Shown: positions 9,056 through 18,752 of the stretch, one piece after another
Position numbering within the stretch: the stretch's first letter is position 1
How the letters are laid out: each line of letters opens with the position of its first letter
NCBI RefSeq assembly: GCF_039537585.1
Contig: NZ_BAABAU010000004.1
Location: 248,001-312,000, forward strand
From: Frondihabitans peucedani
Lineage (GTDB): Bacteria > Actinomycetota > Actinomycetes > Actinomycetales > Microbacteriaceae
Direction: 5' to 3'
Length of the DNA: 64,000 nt
Made by a program: the position numbers and the translations under genes
The notes under the pieces: generated by a model
What the model saw: the letters and a program-made list of their open reading frames with translations, nothing else
Databases searched by the model: none
Told to the model about the DNA's origin: nothing

Positions 9056-9612
9056 GGTTCGAGTCCGAGGTCTTCCAGGCTGATCGCAGCGAAGTAGGGG
9101 TAGCCGGCCTGCTCGATGACCTCGCGGGCCCCGGTCGACCGGTCGACGACGACAGCGACGCCGACGACCTCGGCGCCGACCCTCTTCAAGGCCTCGATCG
9201 CCTTGAGCGGCGAGCCGCCGGTCGTCGAGGTGTCTTCGAGCACGATCACGCGCTTGCCCTCGAGCTCCGGACCCTCGACCTGGCGTCCGCGGCCGTGGTC
9301 TTTGGGCTCCTTGCGCACGACGAACGCGTCGTAGTCCTTGCCCAGGGCTGCCCCCTGGTGCAGGACGGCGGCCGCGATGGGATCGGCGCCCATGGTCAGC
9401 CCGCCGACGGCGAAGACGGCGGGCACGCCCGCGATGAGGTCGACCATGACCCGGCCGATGAGCGGGGCCACGCGGTGGTCGAGGCTGACCTTCCGGAGGT
9501 CGACGTAGTACGACGCCTTCTTGCCGCTGGTCAGCGTGAAGTCGCCGTGGAAGACGGCGAGCTCGCTGATGTAGTCGATGAGCCTCTGGCGTTCGTCGGT
9601 CACGTCCGACAT
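9052..9612 (-). CDS. pyrE: Orotate phosphoribosyltransferase
   Basis: Makes orotidine 5'-phosphate from orotate and PRPP in de novo pyrimidine synthesis. The 186-aa protein contains the PRPP-binding signature VIVLEDTSTTGGS and the FTLTSGKKASYYVDLR segment of the catalytic loop region. Length is normal for the short actinobacterial form. It is the first gene of a two-gene unit with the septum-formation protein and is divergent from xthA. It is not with other pyr genes here. Confidence 0.95.
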   Translation of the reverse strand: MSDVTDERQRLIDYISELAVFHGDFTLTSGKKASYYVDLRKVSLDHRVAPLIGRVMVDLIAGVPAVFAVGGLTMGADPIAAAVLHQGAALGKDYDAFVVRKEPKDHGRGRQVEGPELEGKRVIVLEDTSTTGGSPLKAIEALKRVGAEVVGVAVVVDRSTGAREVIEQAGYPYFAAISLEDLGLEP

Positions 9613-9689
9613 GTTACTAGCACCGATCAGATCGCCCCCTCCGAGATCGCCCGGACACCCGTGACGGTGCCTCGCGCTACCGTGGAGCC

Positions 9690-10529
9690 ATGCGTGTCGC
9701 CACCTGGAACGTCAACTCCATCCGTGCCCGCGCGGGCCGCGTCGTCGACTGGCTCGTGCGCGAAGACGTCGACGTGCTCGGCATGCAGGAGATCAAGTGC
9801 AAGCCCGAGCAGTTCCCCTACGACCTCTTCCACGAGGCCGGCTACGACATCGAGCTGCACGGCCTCAGCCAGTGGAACGGCGTCGCGTTCGCCAGCCGCC
9901 TCCCGATGACCGACGTCGAGATCACGTTCCCCAGCCAGCCCGGCTTCGCCAAGGGCGTCGAGTCGCAGGATGCCCCGAAGGAGGCCCGCGCGATCGGCGT
10001 CACGGTCGACGGGGTGCGGCTCTGGAGCCTCTACGTCCCGAACGGCCGCGAGCTCGACGACCCGCACTACGTCTACAAGCTCGACTGGCTGGCGAAGCTG
10101 CAGGCCGAGACACGCACCTGGCTGAAGGACGACCCGAAGCTGCCGCTGGCGCTGATGGGCGACTGGAACGTGGCTCCCCTCGACACCGATGTGTGGGATC
10201 CTGCGGTCTTCGAGGGCCACACCCACACGAGCGTGCCCGAGCGCGAGGCGTTCGCCGCGTTCCAGGAGCCGGGGCTGCTCACCGACGTCGTGCGCCCGCG
10301 CCTTCCCGACGGCTACACCTACTGGGACTACAAGCAGCTCCGCTTCCCGCGCAACGAGGGCATGCGGATCGACTTCATCCTGGGCAGCGAAGCGTTTGCC
10401 GAGCTCGTCACGAGCGCCCGGATCGACCGCAACGAGCGCAAGGGCGACGCCCCGAGCGACCACGTGCCCGTCGTGGTCGACCTCGACGTCGACGGGGGCG
10501 ACGACGACGACCGCCCGATGATCTTCTAG
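9690..10529 (+). CDS. xthA: Exodeoxyribonuclease III / AP endonuclease
   Basis: Base-excision-repair nuclease that cuts at abasic sites and has 3'-phosphodiesterase and exonuclease activity. The 279-aa protein shows the whole EEP fold: RVATWNVNSIRAR at the N-terminus, metal-binding Glu in MQEIKCKPEQ, LMGDWNVAP, RIDFILGS and the terminal SDHVPVVVDL. ATG 9690 lies seven bases after TACCGT, so a leaderless start is plausible. Divergent from pyrE with a 77-bp gap. Confidence 0.95.
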   Translation: MRVATWNVNSIRARAGRVVDWLVREDVDVLGMQEIKCKPEQFPYDLFHEAGYDIELHGLSQWNGVAFASRLPMTDVEITFPSQPGFAKGVESQDAPKEARAIGVTVDGVRLWSLYVPNGRELDDPHYVYKLDWLAKLQAETRTWLKDDPKLPLALMGDWNVAPLDTDVWDPAVFEGHTHTSVPEREAFAAFQEPGLLTDVVRPRLPDGYTYWDYKQLRFPRNEGMRIDFILGSEAFAELVTSARIDRNERKGDAPSDHVPVVVDLDVDGGDDDDRPMIF

Positions 10530-10556
10530 GGGTCGCAGCCTTTCGTCCCGTCCCCT

Positions 10557-11483
10557 CTACTTGAGCAGGGCCGCCACCGCGACGAGCGCCGGCACAGCGG
10601 CCACCGTCGTGATCAGCACGGTGTCACGCGCGACGGCGACACCCACCTGGTACCTCTGCGCGTAGTTGAACGCGTTCTGCGCGCTCGGGAGCCCGGCGAG
10701 CACCACCACGACGAAGAGCTGCTCGTGCGAGAAGTCGAACACGAACGCCCCGAGCAGCCACGCGACGACGGGCATCACGACCACCTTGAGGGCGCTCTCC
10801 ACGAGCACGTCGACCCGCGCCGTCCCGGGCTGGAGCGGCTTCTGCCCGTGGAGCGACATGCCGAACGAGATGAGCACGACGGGCACGGCGGCTGCGCCGA
10901 TCAGCGCGAAGGGCTCTCGCACATCGTCCGGGATCGTGACTCCGAAGACCGAGCAGAGCACGCCGACGAGCGAGGCGATGAGCAGCGGGTTCGTGAACGG
11001 GCGCGTCACCGTCCGCCAGCGCGACGCTCCCGACCCCCGGTTGGTCGTGACGTCCATGATCGTGAGCACCACCGGCGTCAGCACCAGCAGCTGGAAGAGC
11101 AGCACCGGGGCGACGAAGGTCGCGCTCCCGAGCACGTACACCGCGACGGGCAGCCCGATGTTGTTGGCGTTGACGTAGGCGCCCGCCATCGTGCCCATCG
11201 TCGTCTCGGCCGCCGAGCGGTGGAGCACGAGGCGCAGGATCACGACCGAGATCAGAGCTGCGACGAGGGCTGCGGCGGTCGATACCACCAGGATCGGCGA
11301 GAACAGCACGGCGACGTCGGCCTTCGAGATCGTGACGAAGAGAAGGCACGGTGTGAGCACGAAGAACACCAGCTGGCTGAGCGCGCGGTGCCCCTGCGGG
11401 CCGAGGAGGTCGATCCGGCCGACGACGTACCCGACCAGGATCACGACGCCGATGATGCCGAACCCGATCAGAACACCGCCCAT
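10557..11483 (-). CDS. AEC (auxin efflux carrier) family transporter
   Basis: Integral membrane permease of 308 aa with about ten hydrophobic segments arranged as two five-helix halves, as in bacterial malonate/malate AEC carriers. Diagnostic pieces are ALSQLVFFVLTPCLLF, AYVNANNIGLPVAVYVLG near the middle, and the second-half ALIGAAAVPVVLISFGMSL. Substrate unknown. I used ATG 11483 rather than an upstream in-frame ATG because the extra residues are hydrophilic and unlike the family. Convergent with xthA and divergent from the hydrolase. Confidence 0.88.
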   Translation of the reverse strand: MGGVLIGFGIIGVVILVGYVVGRIDLLGPQGHRALSQLVFFVLTPCLLFVTISKADVAVLFSPILVVSTAAALVAALISVVILRLVLHRSAAETTMGTMAGAYVNANNIGLPVAVYVLGSATFVAPVLLFQLLVLTPVVLTIMDVTTNRGSGASRWRTVTRPFTNPLLIASLVGVLCSVFGVTIPDDVREPFALIGAAAVPVVLISFGMSLHGQKPLQPGTARVDVLVESALKVVVMPVVAWLLGAFVFDFSHEQLFVVVVLAGLPSAQNAFNYAQRYQVGVAVARDTVLITTVAAVPALVAVAALLK

Positions 11484-11547
11484 GCCCCCAGTCTGGCCGC
11501 TCCCGAGCAGCGCCGGTTCCGCCGGCCGCATGCCCTAGCCTCGGATC

Positions 11548-12363
11548 ATGTCTGAGATGGAATTCAACGGCGGCTCCTTCCACTACGAGATCGACGGCGA
11601 TCCCGGCCACCCGGCGCTCGTGCTGATCCACGCGGGCGTCGCGAACCTCCGGATGTGGGACGCCGTCGTGCCTGCGCTGGCAGGCGACCACCGGATCCTG
11701 CGCTACGACACCCGCGGATTCGGCCTGACGACCACGACCGACGTGCGCTTCTCGGAGATCGACGACCTCCTCGCCCTGATGGACCACGCGGGCATCGAGC
11801 GGGCGACGCTGATCGGGGCGTCGAGGGGCGGCAGGATCGCCATCGACGCCGCCGTCGAGAAGCCCGAGCGGGTCACGGGCCTCGTCACCATCGGCTCGAA
11901 CCCCAGCGGATTCCCGGAGGTCGAGCTGACCGAGCGTGAGAACGACCTGTTCGACGAGCTCGACGAGCTCCTCGCCGCGGGCGAGCACGAGCGCCTGAAC
12001 CGCCGCGAGACCGAGCTCTGGGCCGCAGGGCCGACGCGCGACGTGATCGAGCTCGATCCTGCGTTCCTGTCGCTGGCGTACGAGCTGAACGCGGTCAACC
12101 TGCCCCACCTGCGGGACAAGGCCACCCCGGTGCCGCTCGAGTCGCCTGCCTACTACCGCACCGTCGACATCGAGGTCCCGTCGCTCTTCGCGGTCGGCGA
12201 GCACGACCTCTCCGGAGAGCTGGCGGCGACCGAGTACCTCCTGTCGACGGTGCCCGACTCGGACGGCGCGAGGTTCTTCGACTCGGCTCATCTGCCGAGC
12301 GTCGAGCGGCCCGACGAGTTCGTCCGAGTGCTCACAGGCTGGCTCGACACCCACTCGCTCTGA
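11548..12363 (+). CDS. Alpha/beta-fold hydrolase
   Basis: Soluble 271-aa serine hydrolase. The oxyanion region ALVLIHAGVANLRMW, YDTRGFG strand, nucleophile elbow GAS92RG, acid in VGEHD and the terminal histidine in DSAHLPSVERP give a full catalytic triad. It resembles 3-oxoadipate enol-lactonase-like hydrolases, but the substrate cannot be named. Only 14 bp separate it from the threonine aldolase gene, so the two probably form an operon. Confidence 0.9.
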   Translation: MSEMEFNGGSFHYEIDGDPGHPALVLIHAGVANLRMWDAVVPALAGDHRILRYDTRGFGLTTTTDVRFSEIDDLLALMDHAGIERATLIGASRGGRIAIDAAVEKPERVTGLVTIGSNPSGFPEVELTERENDLFDELDELLAAGEHERLNRRETELWAAGPTRDVIELDPAFLSLAYELNAVNLPHLRDKATPVPLESPAYYRTVDIEVPSLFAVGEHDLSGELAATEYLLSTVPDSDGARFFDSAHLPSVERPDEFVRVLTGWLDTHSL

Positions 12364-12377
12364 GCGACAATTGAGGG

Positions 12378-13433
12378 GTGACCGCTCTGCACGACCCCTC
12401 CTCCCACTCCTTCGCGTCCGACAACTACTCGGGCGTCCACCCCCAAGTCATGCGCGCCGTCGCGGAGGCCAACGGCGGGCACGTCGGCTCGTACGGGGCC
12501 GACCCGTACACCGCCCGGTTCCAGGAGCTCGTCACCGAGCACTTCGGCGAGGGCTCGACCGTGCACCCCGTGCTGACGGGCACCGGCGCGAACGTGGCGT
12601 CGCTGCAGGCCCTCGTGCCGCGGTGGGGCGCCGTCATCTGCGCTGCCACCGCGCACATCAACACCGACGAGGGCGGAGCGCCCGAGCGCCTCGGCGGCCT
12701 GAAGCTGCTCACGGTCTCGACACCCGACGGCAAGCTGACGCCCGAGCTCATCGACCGCCAGGCGCACGGCTTCGGCGACCAGCAGCGGTCGCAGCCGCTC
12801 GCGGTGTCGATCACGCAGAGCACCGAGCTCGGCACTGCGTACTCGGTCGCCGAGATCCGAGCGATCACCCGCCACGCTCACTCGCTCGGCATGAAGGTGC
12901 ACCTCGACGGCGCCCGACTCGCCAACGCAGCCGCCTCGACCGGCGCCTCGCTCCGGGAGCTGACTCGTGATGCAGGAGTCGACGTGGTCTCGTTCGGCGG
13001 CACGAAGAACGGCCTCCTCCTGGGCGAGTCGATCGTGGTCCTGACCGACGACGAGCTCGAGGGCATCCCCTACATCCGCAAGATGGACGCCCAGCTGGCC
13101 TCGAAGATGAGGTTCATCTCGGCGCAGTTCGTACCGCTCCTCGAGGGCGACCTCTGGCTGCGGTCCGCTCGTCACGCCAACGCGATGGCCGCCCGCCTCG
13201 CCGCCGCCCTGATCGAGCTCCCCGGGGTCACGATCACGCGGGAGGTGCAGGCGAACGCGGTCTTCGCGATCCTGCCGTCCCATCTGATCGAGACGGTGCG
13301 GGCCGAGCACCGGTTCTACGACTGGGACCGCGAGACCGGCGAGGTCCGGCTGATGTGCTCCTTCGACACGCAGCCCGAGCACGTCGACGCGCTCGTCGCG
13401 TCGATCCGTCTCGGCGTCGAGAGGGCCGCGTGA
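12378..13433 (+). CDS. ltaE: Low-specificity L-threonine aldolase
   Basis: PLP enzyme cleaving threonine or allo-threonine to glycine and acetaldehyde. 351 aa; begins with the typical FASDNYSGVHPQVM. K210 in SFGGTKNGLLLG is the expected Schiff-base lysine, and HLDGARLAN supplies the cofactor-binding Asp and Arg. GTG start at 12378, with no strong Shine-Dalgarno; it follows the hydrolase closely. The stop overlaps the GTG of the next membrane-protein gene (GTGA). Confidence 0.92.
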   Translation: MTALHDPSSHSFASDNYSGVHPQVMRAVAEANGGHVGSYGADPYTARFQELVTEHFGEGSTVHPVLTGTGANVASLQALVPRWGAVICAATAHINTDEGGAPERLGGLKLLTVSTPDGKLTPELIDRQAHGFGDQQRSQPLAVSITQSTELGTAYSVAEIRAITRHAHSLGMKVHLDGARLANAAASTGASLRELTRDAGVDVVSFGGTKNGLLLGESIVVLTDDELEGIPYIRKMDAQLASKMRFISAQFVPLLEGDLWLRSARHANAMAARLAAALIELPGVTITREVQANAVFAILPSHLIETVRAEHRFYDWDRETGEVRLMCSFDTQPEHVDALVASIRLGVERAA

Positions 13434-13864
13434 CCGACTCCGGCGACGACGCACCCGTCCCGACCCCGGAGAACCCGCACGCCACGCTGCCCGCCGGAGT
13501 CTTCTCGAGGGCGAGGCCGGTCGGCCGCTACCCGGGGCGGAAGCACCCGCGCACCGGGGATCTCGTCATCACGATCGTGCTCTCGGTGATCCTGATCGTG
13601 CTCGCGGTGGTCTACGTGCACGCCGCTCTCGCCCGGGCCGATGCAGACGCGCGGCTCGTCGACGGGACCCAGCTGGCGAACATCCTCGCGGTCCTGGCAC
13701 CGATCGTCCTGACGGTGTTCTCGCTGATCTTCTCGACGCTGTTCGTGCTCCGCCGCGTCTACGCGCTGTGGCTGCCGGTCGTCGCCGGCGTGCTGATCGT
13801 CGCGCTCTACTCGGTGACCGAGGACATGCTCGCGCGGGCGGTCGTGTCGAACTTCGTGCACTGA
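13430..13864 (+). CDS. Small three-helix membrane protein of unknown function
   Basis: 144 aa. The N-terminal ~40 residues are hydrophilic (TDSGDDAPVPTPENPHATLP). Then come three membrane segments: VITIVLSVILIVLAVVYV, ILAVLAPIVLTVFSLIFSTL and LWLPVVAGVLIVALYSV. The GTG start overlaps the stop of ltaE, so it is translationally coupled. No motif links it to a known function. It is probably real because of the coupling and good codon usage. Confidence 0.7.
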   Translation: MTDSGDDAPVPTPENPHATLPAGVFSRARPVGRYPGRKHPRTGDLVITIVLSVILIVLAVVYVHAALARADADARLVDGTQLANILAVLAPIVLTVFSLIFSTLFVLRRVYALWLPVVAGVLIVALYSVTEDMLARAVVSNFVH

Positions 13865-13999
13865 GGTCATTTGACGACGACAAGCCCTGGTCTATGCGTT
13901 TGCATCGGGAATGACGGGCGGGCGTAGCCTGTTCTCGTATTCGGCTCCTCAGTGACGCGGAGATCCGCCCCCTTTTTCTTCCCACTGAAAGGCAGGACC

Positions 14000-14593
14000 A
14001 TGACCATCACGGATCAGTCCACCGTCCGCACGTCAGAGACCGCCGTCCCGATCGTCGGTCTCCTCTCCGAGCGCTGGAGCCCCCGCTCCTACGACCCCTC
14101 GGCGACCATCTCCGACGAGCAGCTGACCGCGCTCCTCGAGGCCGCCCGCTGGGCCCCCTCGGCCGCCAACCTGCAGCCCCGCCGCTTCGTCGTCGGTCGC
14201 CGCGGAACCGCGACGTTCGAGACGATCCTGAAGAACCTCGTCGGCTTCAACTCCGCCTGGGCGGGCAACGCGGCCGCCCTCGTCGTCGCCATCGCCGAGA
14301 CCTCGACCGAGGAGGGCGACGAGCGCCGCTGGGCCGAGTACGACCTCGGTGCCGCGCTCTCCGCCCTGTCCGTGCAGGCGCACGCCGAGGGTCTGCACAC
14401 GCACCAGATGGGCGGGTTCGAGGTCGACGGCATCCGCGCGGCGTTCGAGCTCCCCGAGCGCCTCGTGCCCGTCACCGTGACGGCCGTCGGCGTCGTCGAC
14501 TCCGCCGACAAGCTGCCCGAGCAGCTGGCCGAGCGCGAGACCCTGCCGCGCACCCGCCTCTCGCTCGACGAGCTGGTGCTGGTCCGCGACTGA
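14000..14593 (+). CDS. Nitroreductase-family FMN oxidoreductase
   Basis: 197-aa FMN-dependent NAD(P)H oxidoreductase. ERWSPRSYDP and LLEAARWAPSAANLQPRRFV are the conserved FMN-binding N-terminal elements. AEYDLGAALSALSVQAHAEG and HQMGGFEVDGIRAAF are the typical dimer/FMN segments. ATG 14000 is preceded by GAAAGGCAGGA. A strong terminator follows the gene. Natural substrate unknown (quinones or nitro compounds in the family). Confidence 0.9.
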   Translation: MTITDQSTVRTSETAVPIVGLLSERWSPRSYDPSATISDEQLTALLEAARWAPSAANLQPRRFVVGRRGTATFETILKNLVGFNSAWAGNAAALVVAIAETSTEEGDERRWAEYDLGAALSALSVQAHAEGLHTHQMGGFEVDGIRAAFELPERLVPVTVTAVGVVDSADKLPEQLAERETLPRTRLSLDELVLVRD

Positions 14594-14618
14594 CGGTCGC
14601 ACGACGCGTCGTCCCCCG

Positions 14619-14644
14619 AAAGCCCCGCCTCCGCGCGGGGCTTT
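14619..14644 (+). terminator. Rho-independent terminator after the nitroreductase gene
   Basis: AAAGCCCCGC pairs perfectly with GCGGGGCTTT around a six-base loop. The distal arm runs straight into TTTCTCGTTCTC. It is placed 25 bp after the stop codon. Confidence 0.85.
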
Positions 14645-14738
14645 CTCGTTCTCCACAGGCGCCTCTCGGCACCTTGGAATGTCACATCCTTAATGGGAGG
14701 GTTCTCGAGTCGGCGCCCGCCGACGCGAAAGGACACCT

Positions 14739-15869
14739 GTGACCACCTCCCGACGAGCCGTGCCGTACACGCTGCTCGCGATCGCGACGCTCGCGATCCT
14801 CTCCCTCCCGCTCGGCCTCCGCGCCGTCGCCAGCCCTGCTGATCCTGCCGCCTCGGGGCCCGCCTCTCCTCGCGCGCTCACCCCCTCGGCGGCACCCCTC
14901 GACGCGGTGCGACTCGCCGGCCCCGTGGTCCTCTGGACCGGCGCGACCGCCACCTACGCCACCTTCGGCCCAGCCGTCTCGGGCAAGGCCGTCAGCGGCC
15001 GGGCCTACTCCGCGCTCTCCTCGGCGGCCTCCGCGGCCGCGACCTGGTCGTTCCCGCCTCCCGGGCAGACCGGTCAGATCTCGCAGGGCCCGCTCTGCCT
15101 GACCATCCCGGCCGGCGCGCCCGGCACTCCGGTCACGGCCACCACCTGCGGAGCCTCCCCCGCGCAGCAGATCAGCCTCGTCGCCTCGGCGAACGGCGCA
15201 GCGCTCCGGTCGGCGGCGAGCGCCACGAACTTCGTCGACTTCTCGCCGTCGGCCTCCGCCTTCCAGACGCACGTGCAGGATCGCGGCGACGGCGTCCAGA
15301 CGTCTCTCCTGAAGCCCGCCGGACAAGCCGTCCTCTCCGTCGCCACCGTGACCAAGGGCGCGGTGGGCACCGCCACCGTCTCCGGCCGCGGGACTCCCGG
15401 TGCCGCCGTGCTGAACGGCACGCAGTCGGCCCGGGTGGGCACCGACGGCCGCTGGTCGATGACCGTGGTCGGCGCCGATCCTGCCGGGGCGACCGTCCGC
15501 TTCGCGCAGTCGATCAACGGCCAGCTCTATACGCACGCCGACGCCGTGATCACCGCCTGGCCCGTCAGACCGGCGGCGCCCGTCGCCGAGACGTTCTTCC
15601 CCGACGACATCACACAGGACGCGATCGTCCGCGGAAAAGGTCAGACGGGCGCGACCGTCGAGGTCCGGTCGGGTGACAGCGTCATCGGCAGTGCCACGGT
15701 CGTGGCCGGGACCTGGTCGACCTCGATCGCGTCCCTCGGATCGGGTGAGCACCCGCTGTCGGTGACGCAGACCGCTACCGGGCTGCAGTCCCCGCCCCGC
15801 GAACTGAGCATCGACTACGGCGCCGCGGTCAGCATCACCGAGCCCGCGGACGGGACGACAACCTCCTGA
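14739..15869 (+). CDS. Secreted protein with bacterial Ig-like domains, apparently cut short
   Basis: Exported protein of 376 aa, related in architecture to the larger protein at 18.9 kb. A signal peptide (PYTLLAIATLAILSLPLGL) is followed by a Pro/Ala region. Next is a lectin-like segment (LCLTIPAGAPGTPVTATTC) and two Ig-like units recognisable by VSGRGTPGAAVLNG and VRGKGQTGATVEVRSG. It ends at SITEPADGTTTS, exactly where another Ig-like unit would begin in the larger paralogue (SVTSPADELVVPAG), so it looks truncated. GTG 14739 has GAAAGGA seven bases upstream. No sortase signal or membrane anchor is seen. Confidence 0.72.
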   Translation: MTTSRRAVPYTLLAIATLAILSLPLGLRAVASPADPAASGPASPRALTPSAAPLDAVRLAGPVVLWTGATATYATFGPAVSGKAVSGRAYSALSSAASAAATWSFPPPGQTGQISQGPLCLTIPAGAPGTPVTATTCGASPAQQISLVASANGAALRSAASATNFVDFSPSASAFQTHVQDRGDGVQTSLLKPAGQAVLSVATVTKGAVGTATVSGRGTPGAAVLNGTQSARVGTDGRWSMTVVGADPAGATVRFAQSINGQLYTHADAVITAWPVRPAAPVAETFFPDDITQDAIVRGKGQTGATVEVRSGDSVIGSATVVAGTWSTSIASLGSGEHPLSVTQTATGLQSPPRELSIDYGAAVSITEPADGTTTS

Positions 15870-15887
15870 TCCAGCCGGACGCCTGCA

Positions 15888-16526
15888 TCAGACCGAGCGG
15901 TCGGCGCCAGCGTCCCGGGCAGCCCGAGCAGCCCGGATGAACTCCCGGATCAACGCCGGGCTCTTCACACCGCGAGACGACTCCACCCCGCTCGAGACGT
16001 CGACGCCCGCGGGTTCGAGCGTCGCGACGAGCCGCGCCACGTTGGCCGGAGTGAGTCCGCCCGCGAGGATCCAGCCGGCCGGCGGCGTCGATCCCCCGAG
16101 GACGGCCTCGTCGAAGGTCGACCCGGCCCCGGGATCGGGGGCGTCGAGAAGCAGGCGCGTCTCGCCGAATGCCGAGGCGTGATCCTGCGGCTCTGAACTC
16201 CACCGCGCAGCCCCGAGCGCGCGGATGACCGAGAAGCCGGCCGCCCGCACCTCGTCGAAGACCTCGGGCGTCTCGTCGCCGTGGAGTTGGACGACACCGA
16301 CGCCACCGTCTCGGGCGAGGCGCACGACCTCGTCCGCCGACTGGTTCCGGAAGACGCCGACCGTCTCGACTCCGGCCGGCACCCTCGCGACGAGTGCGGC
16401 GGCAGTCTCGGCCGTGACTGCGCGAGGGCTGCCCGGAGCGAAGACGAAGCCGACGGCGTCCGTCCCGGCCTCGACGGCGACGTCGACCGTCTCGGGTGTC
16501 GAGAGGCCGCAGATCTTGATCCACAC
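15888..16526 (-). CDS. trpF: Phosphoribosylanthranilate isomerase
   Basis: Third step of tryptophan synthesis: converts N-(5'-phosphoribosyl)anthranilate to CdRP. The 212-aa TIM barrel starts IKICGLSTPETVD with the catalytic cysteine at position 6. It also has GVVQLHGDETPEV, the catalytic Asp in TRLLLDAPDPG, ILAGGLTPANVARL and the phosphate-binding VDVSSGVESSRGVKSP. GTG 16526 lies 13 bp after the clpB stop with AGGGG upstream, so it is likely co-transcribed with clpB. No other trp gene is in the window. Confidence 0.93.
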   Translation of the reverse strand: MWIKICGLSTPETVDVAVEAGTDAVGFVFAPGSPRAVTAETAAALVARVPAGVETVGVFRNQSADEVVRLARDGGVGVVQLHGDETPEVFDEVRAAGFSVIRALGAARWSSEPQDHASAFGETRLLLDAPDPGAGSTFDEAVLGGSTPPAGWILAGGLTPANVARLVATLEPAGVDVSSGVESSRGVKSPALIREFIRAARAARDAGADRSV

Positions 16527-16539
16527 GCGCGAGCCCCTG

Positions 16540-18732
16540 TCAGGCGGGCAGGTCGTCGAGGTCGGCGGGTGACGGCTCCGGCATCTGGGTCTGCGAGACG
16601 ACGAGCGACTCGCCGTCGGGCGCCACCTCCACGAGGACGGTGTCGCCGTCGTTGATGGTGCCGCCGAGGAGAGCGCGGGCGAGGTTGTCGTCGATCTGGC
16701 GCTGCATGAGGCGTCGCAGCGGGCGCGCCCCGTAGATCGGGTCGTATCCGCGGTCGGCAAGCCAGGCCCGAGCATCCGGAGTGACGGCCAGTTCGAGTCG
16801 GCGGTCGGACAGCCGGCGCGCGAGCCGGTCGACGTACAGCGAGACGATCTGGCCGAGGTCGCCCTGCGTGAGAGACGAGAACAGCACGATGTCGTCGAGC
16901 CGGTTGATGAACTCGGGCTTGAAGGCCTGACGCACCATGGCGTCGACGGCCTCCTCCTTCTGCGCCTGGGTCAGCGAGGCGTCGGTCAAGAACTGCGAGC
17001 CGAGGTTCGAGGTCAGGATCAGGATCGTGTTCCGGAAGTCGACCGTCCGCCCCTGTCCGTCGGTCAGCCGCCCGTCGTCGAGCACCTGCAGCAGGATGTC
17101 GAACACCTCGGGGTGCGCCTTCTCGACCTCGTCCATGAGCACGACGCTGTAGGGGCGCCGCCGCACGGCCTCGGTGAGCTGGCCGCCGGCCTCGTAGCCA
17201 ACATACCCGGGAGGCGCTCCGACGAGGCGCGAGACGGAGTGCTTCTCGCCGTACTCCGACATGTCGATCCGGATCATGGCCTTCTCGTCGTCGAAGAGGA
17301 ACGACGCGAGCGCCTTGGCGAGCTCGGTCTTGCCGACGCCGGTGGGGCCCAGGAAGAGGAACGAACCGGTGGGCCGATCAGGATCGCTGATGCCCGCCCG
17401 GGTGCGCCGCACAGCCTCGCTCACGGCCTTGACCGCGTCGCGCTGCCCGATGATGCGGTGCCCGAGCTCCGACTCCAGGTGCAGAAGCTTCTCGGTCTCG
17501 CCCGCCATGAGGCGCCCGACGGGGATGCCGGTCCAGGCCGCGACGACCTCGGCGATGTCGGAGTCGGTGACCTGGTCGTTGACGAGCCGCTCGCCCGACT
17601 CCTCGAACCGCTCGGCGTCGGCCAGCTGCTTCTCGATGCCGGGGATCGTCTCGTAGTTGATCTTCGACGCATCCTGGTAGCGACCCTCGCGCATGGCGCG
17701 GTCGAGGTCGATCCGGGCGTCGTTGAGCTTGCCCTTGAGGTCGCCGACGCCCTGGAGCGCCGCCTTCTCGGCCTGCCACCGGGCGTTCAATTCGTCGTAC
17801 TGCGCCTGCCGCTGGGTGATCTCGGTGCGGAGCGCCTCGAGCCGCTGCTTCGACGCGTCGTCCTTCTCCTTCTGCAGGGCGAGCTCCTCGACCTGCAGCC
17901 GGACCAGCCCGCGGTAGAGCTGGTCGAGCTCGACGGGCGACGAGTCGATCTCCATCTTGAGCCGCGAGCCGGCCTCGTCGACGAGGTCGATCGCCTTGTC
18001 GGGCAGCTGGCGGCCCGAGATGTAGCGGTTGCTCAGGCTCGCCGCGGCGACCAGAGCGCTGTCGGCGATCGTGATGCCGTGGTGCGCCTCGTAGCGCTCC
18101 TTCAGCCCGCGCAGGATCGCGACGGTGTCCTCCACAGACGGCTCACCCACGTAGACCTGCTGGAACCGCCGCTCGAGGGCTGCGTCCTTCTCGATGAACT
18201 GGCGGTACTCGTCGAGCGTCGTCGCTCCGATGAGTCGCAGCTCGCCGCGCGCGAGCATCGGCTTCAGCATGTTGGCGGCCGCGACAGACCCCTCGCCGCC
18301 GCCCGCGCCCATCAGCGTGTGGAGCTCGTCGATGAACGTGATGACCTGACCGTCGGAGGCGGTGATCTCCTTCAGGACGTCCTTCAGTCGCTCCTCGAAC
18401 TGCCCGCGGTACATGGCCCCGGCGACGAGCGCCGAGATGTCGAGCGAGATCAGCCGCTTGCCCTTCAGGGAGTCGGCGACGTCGCCCGCGACGATGCGCT
18501 GCGCGAGCCCCTCGACCACGGCGGTCTTGCCGACGCCCGGCTCCCCGATGAGGACGGGGTTGTTCTTGGTGCGGCGCGTCAGCACCTGGCTGACCCGTCG
18601 GATCTCGGTGTCGCGGCCGATGACCGGGTCGAGCTTGCCGCTCGCCGCGATCGCCGTCAGATCGACGCCGTACTGCTCGAGGGCGCTCTTCTGCTTCTGG
18701 TCGGTGGCCGGTGCGCCCTGCATGTTCGCCAT
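16540..18732 (-). CDS. clpB: ClpB-type disaggregase lacking the Clp N-domain
   Basis: Hexameric AAA+ disaggregase that works with DnaK, DnaJ and GrpE. 730 aa: the first nucleotide-binding domain has GEPGVGKT and [12 protein letters not shown], a long coiled-coil middle domain follows ([17 protein letters not shown]...), then the second domain with GPTGVGKT and [15 protein letters not shown]. The usual ~140-residue N-terminal Clp_N domain is absent: the protein starts only about 15 residues before [20 protein letters not shown]. No in-frame remnant exists upstream because the HAIR operator and promoter lie there. A perfect HAIR site 21 bp upstream indicates HspR control. Confidence 0.95.
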   Translation of the reverse strand: MANMQGAPATDQKQKSALEQYGVDLTAIAASGKLDPVIGRDTEIRRVSQVLTRRTKNNPVLIGEPGVGKTAVVEGLAQRIVAGDVADSLKGKRLISLDISALVAGAMYRGQFEERLKDVLKEITASDGQVITFIDELHTLMGAGGGEGSVAAANMLKPMLARGELRLIGATTLDEYRQFIEKDAALERRFQQVYVGEPSVEDTVAILRGLKERYEAHHGITIADSALVAAASLSNRYISGRQLPDKAIDLVDEAGSRLKMEIDSSPVELDQLYRGLVRLQVEELALQKEKDDASKQRLEALRTEITQRQAQYDELNARWQAEKAALQGVGDLKGKLNDARIDLDRAMREGRYQDASKINYETIPGIEKQLADAERFEESGERLVNDQVTDSDIAEVVAAWTGIPVGRLMAGETEKLLHLESELGHRIIGQRDAVKAVSEAVRRTRAGISDPDRPTGSFLFLGPTGVGKTELAKALASFLFDDEKAMIRIDMSEYGEKHSVSRLVGAPPGYVGYEAGGQLTEAVRRRPYSVVLMDEVEKAHPEVFDILLQVLDDGRLTDGQGRTVDFRNTILILTSNLGSQFLTDASLTQAQKEEAVDAMVRQAFKPEFINRLDDIVLFSSLTQGDLGQIVSLYVDRLARRLSDRRLELAVTPDARAWLADRGYDPIYGARPLRRLMQRQIDDNLARALLGGTINDGDTVLVEVAPDGESLVVSQTQMPEPSPADLDDLPA

Positions 18733-18752
18733 GGATGTTGCCCTTCGTAAAA

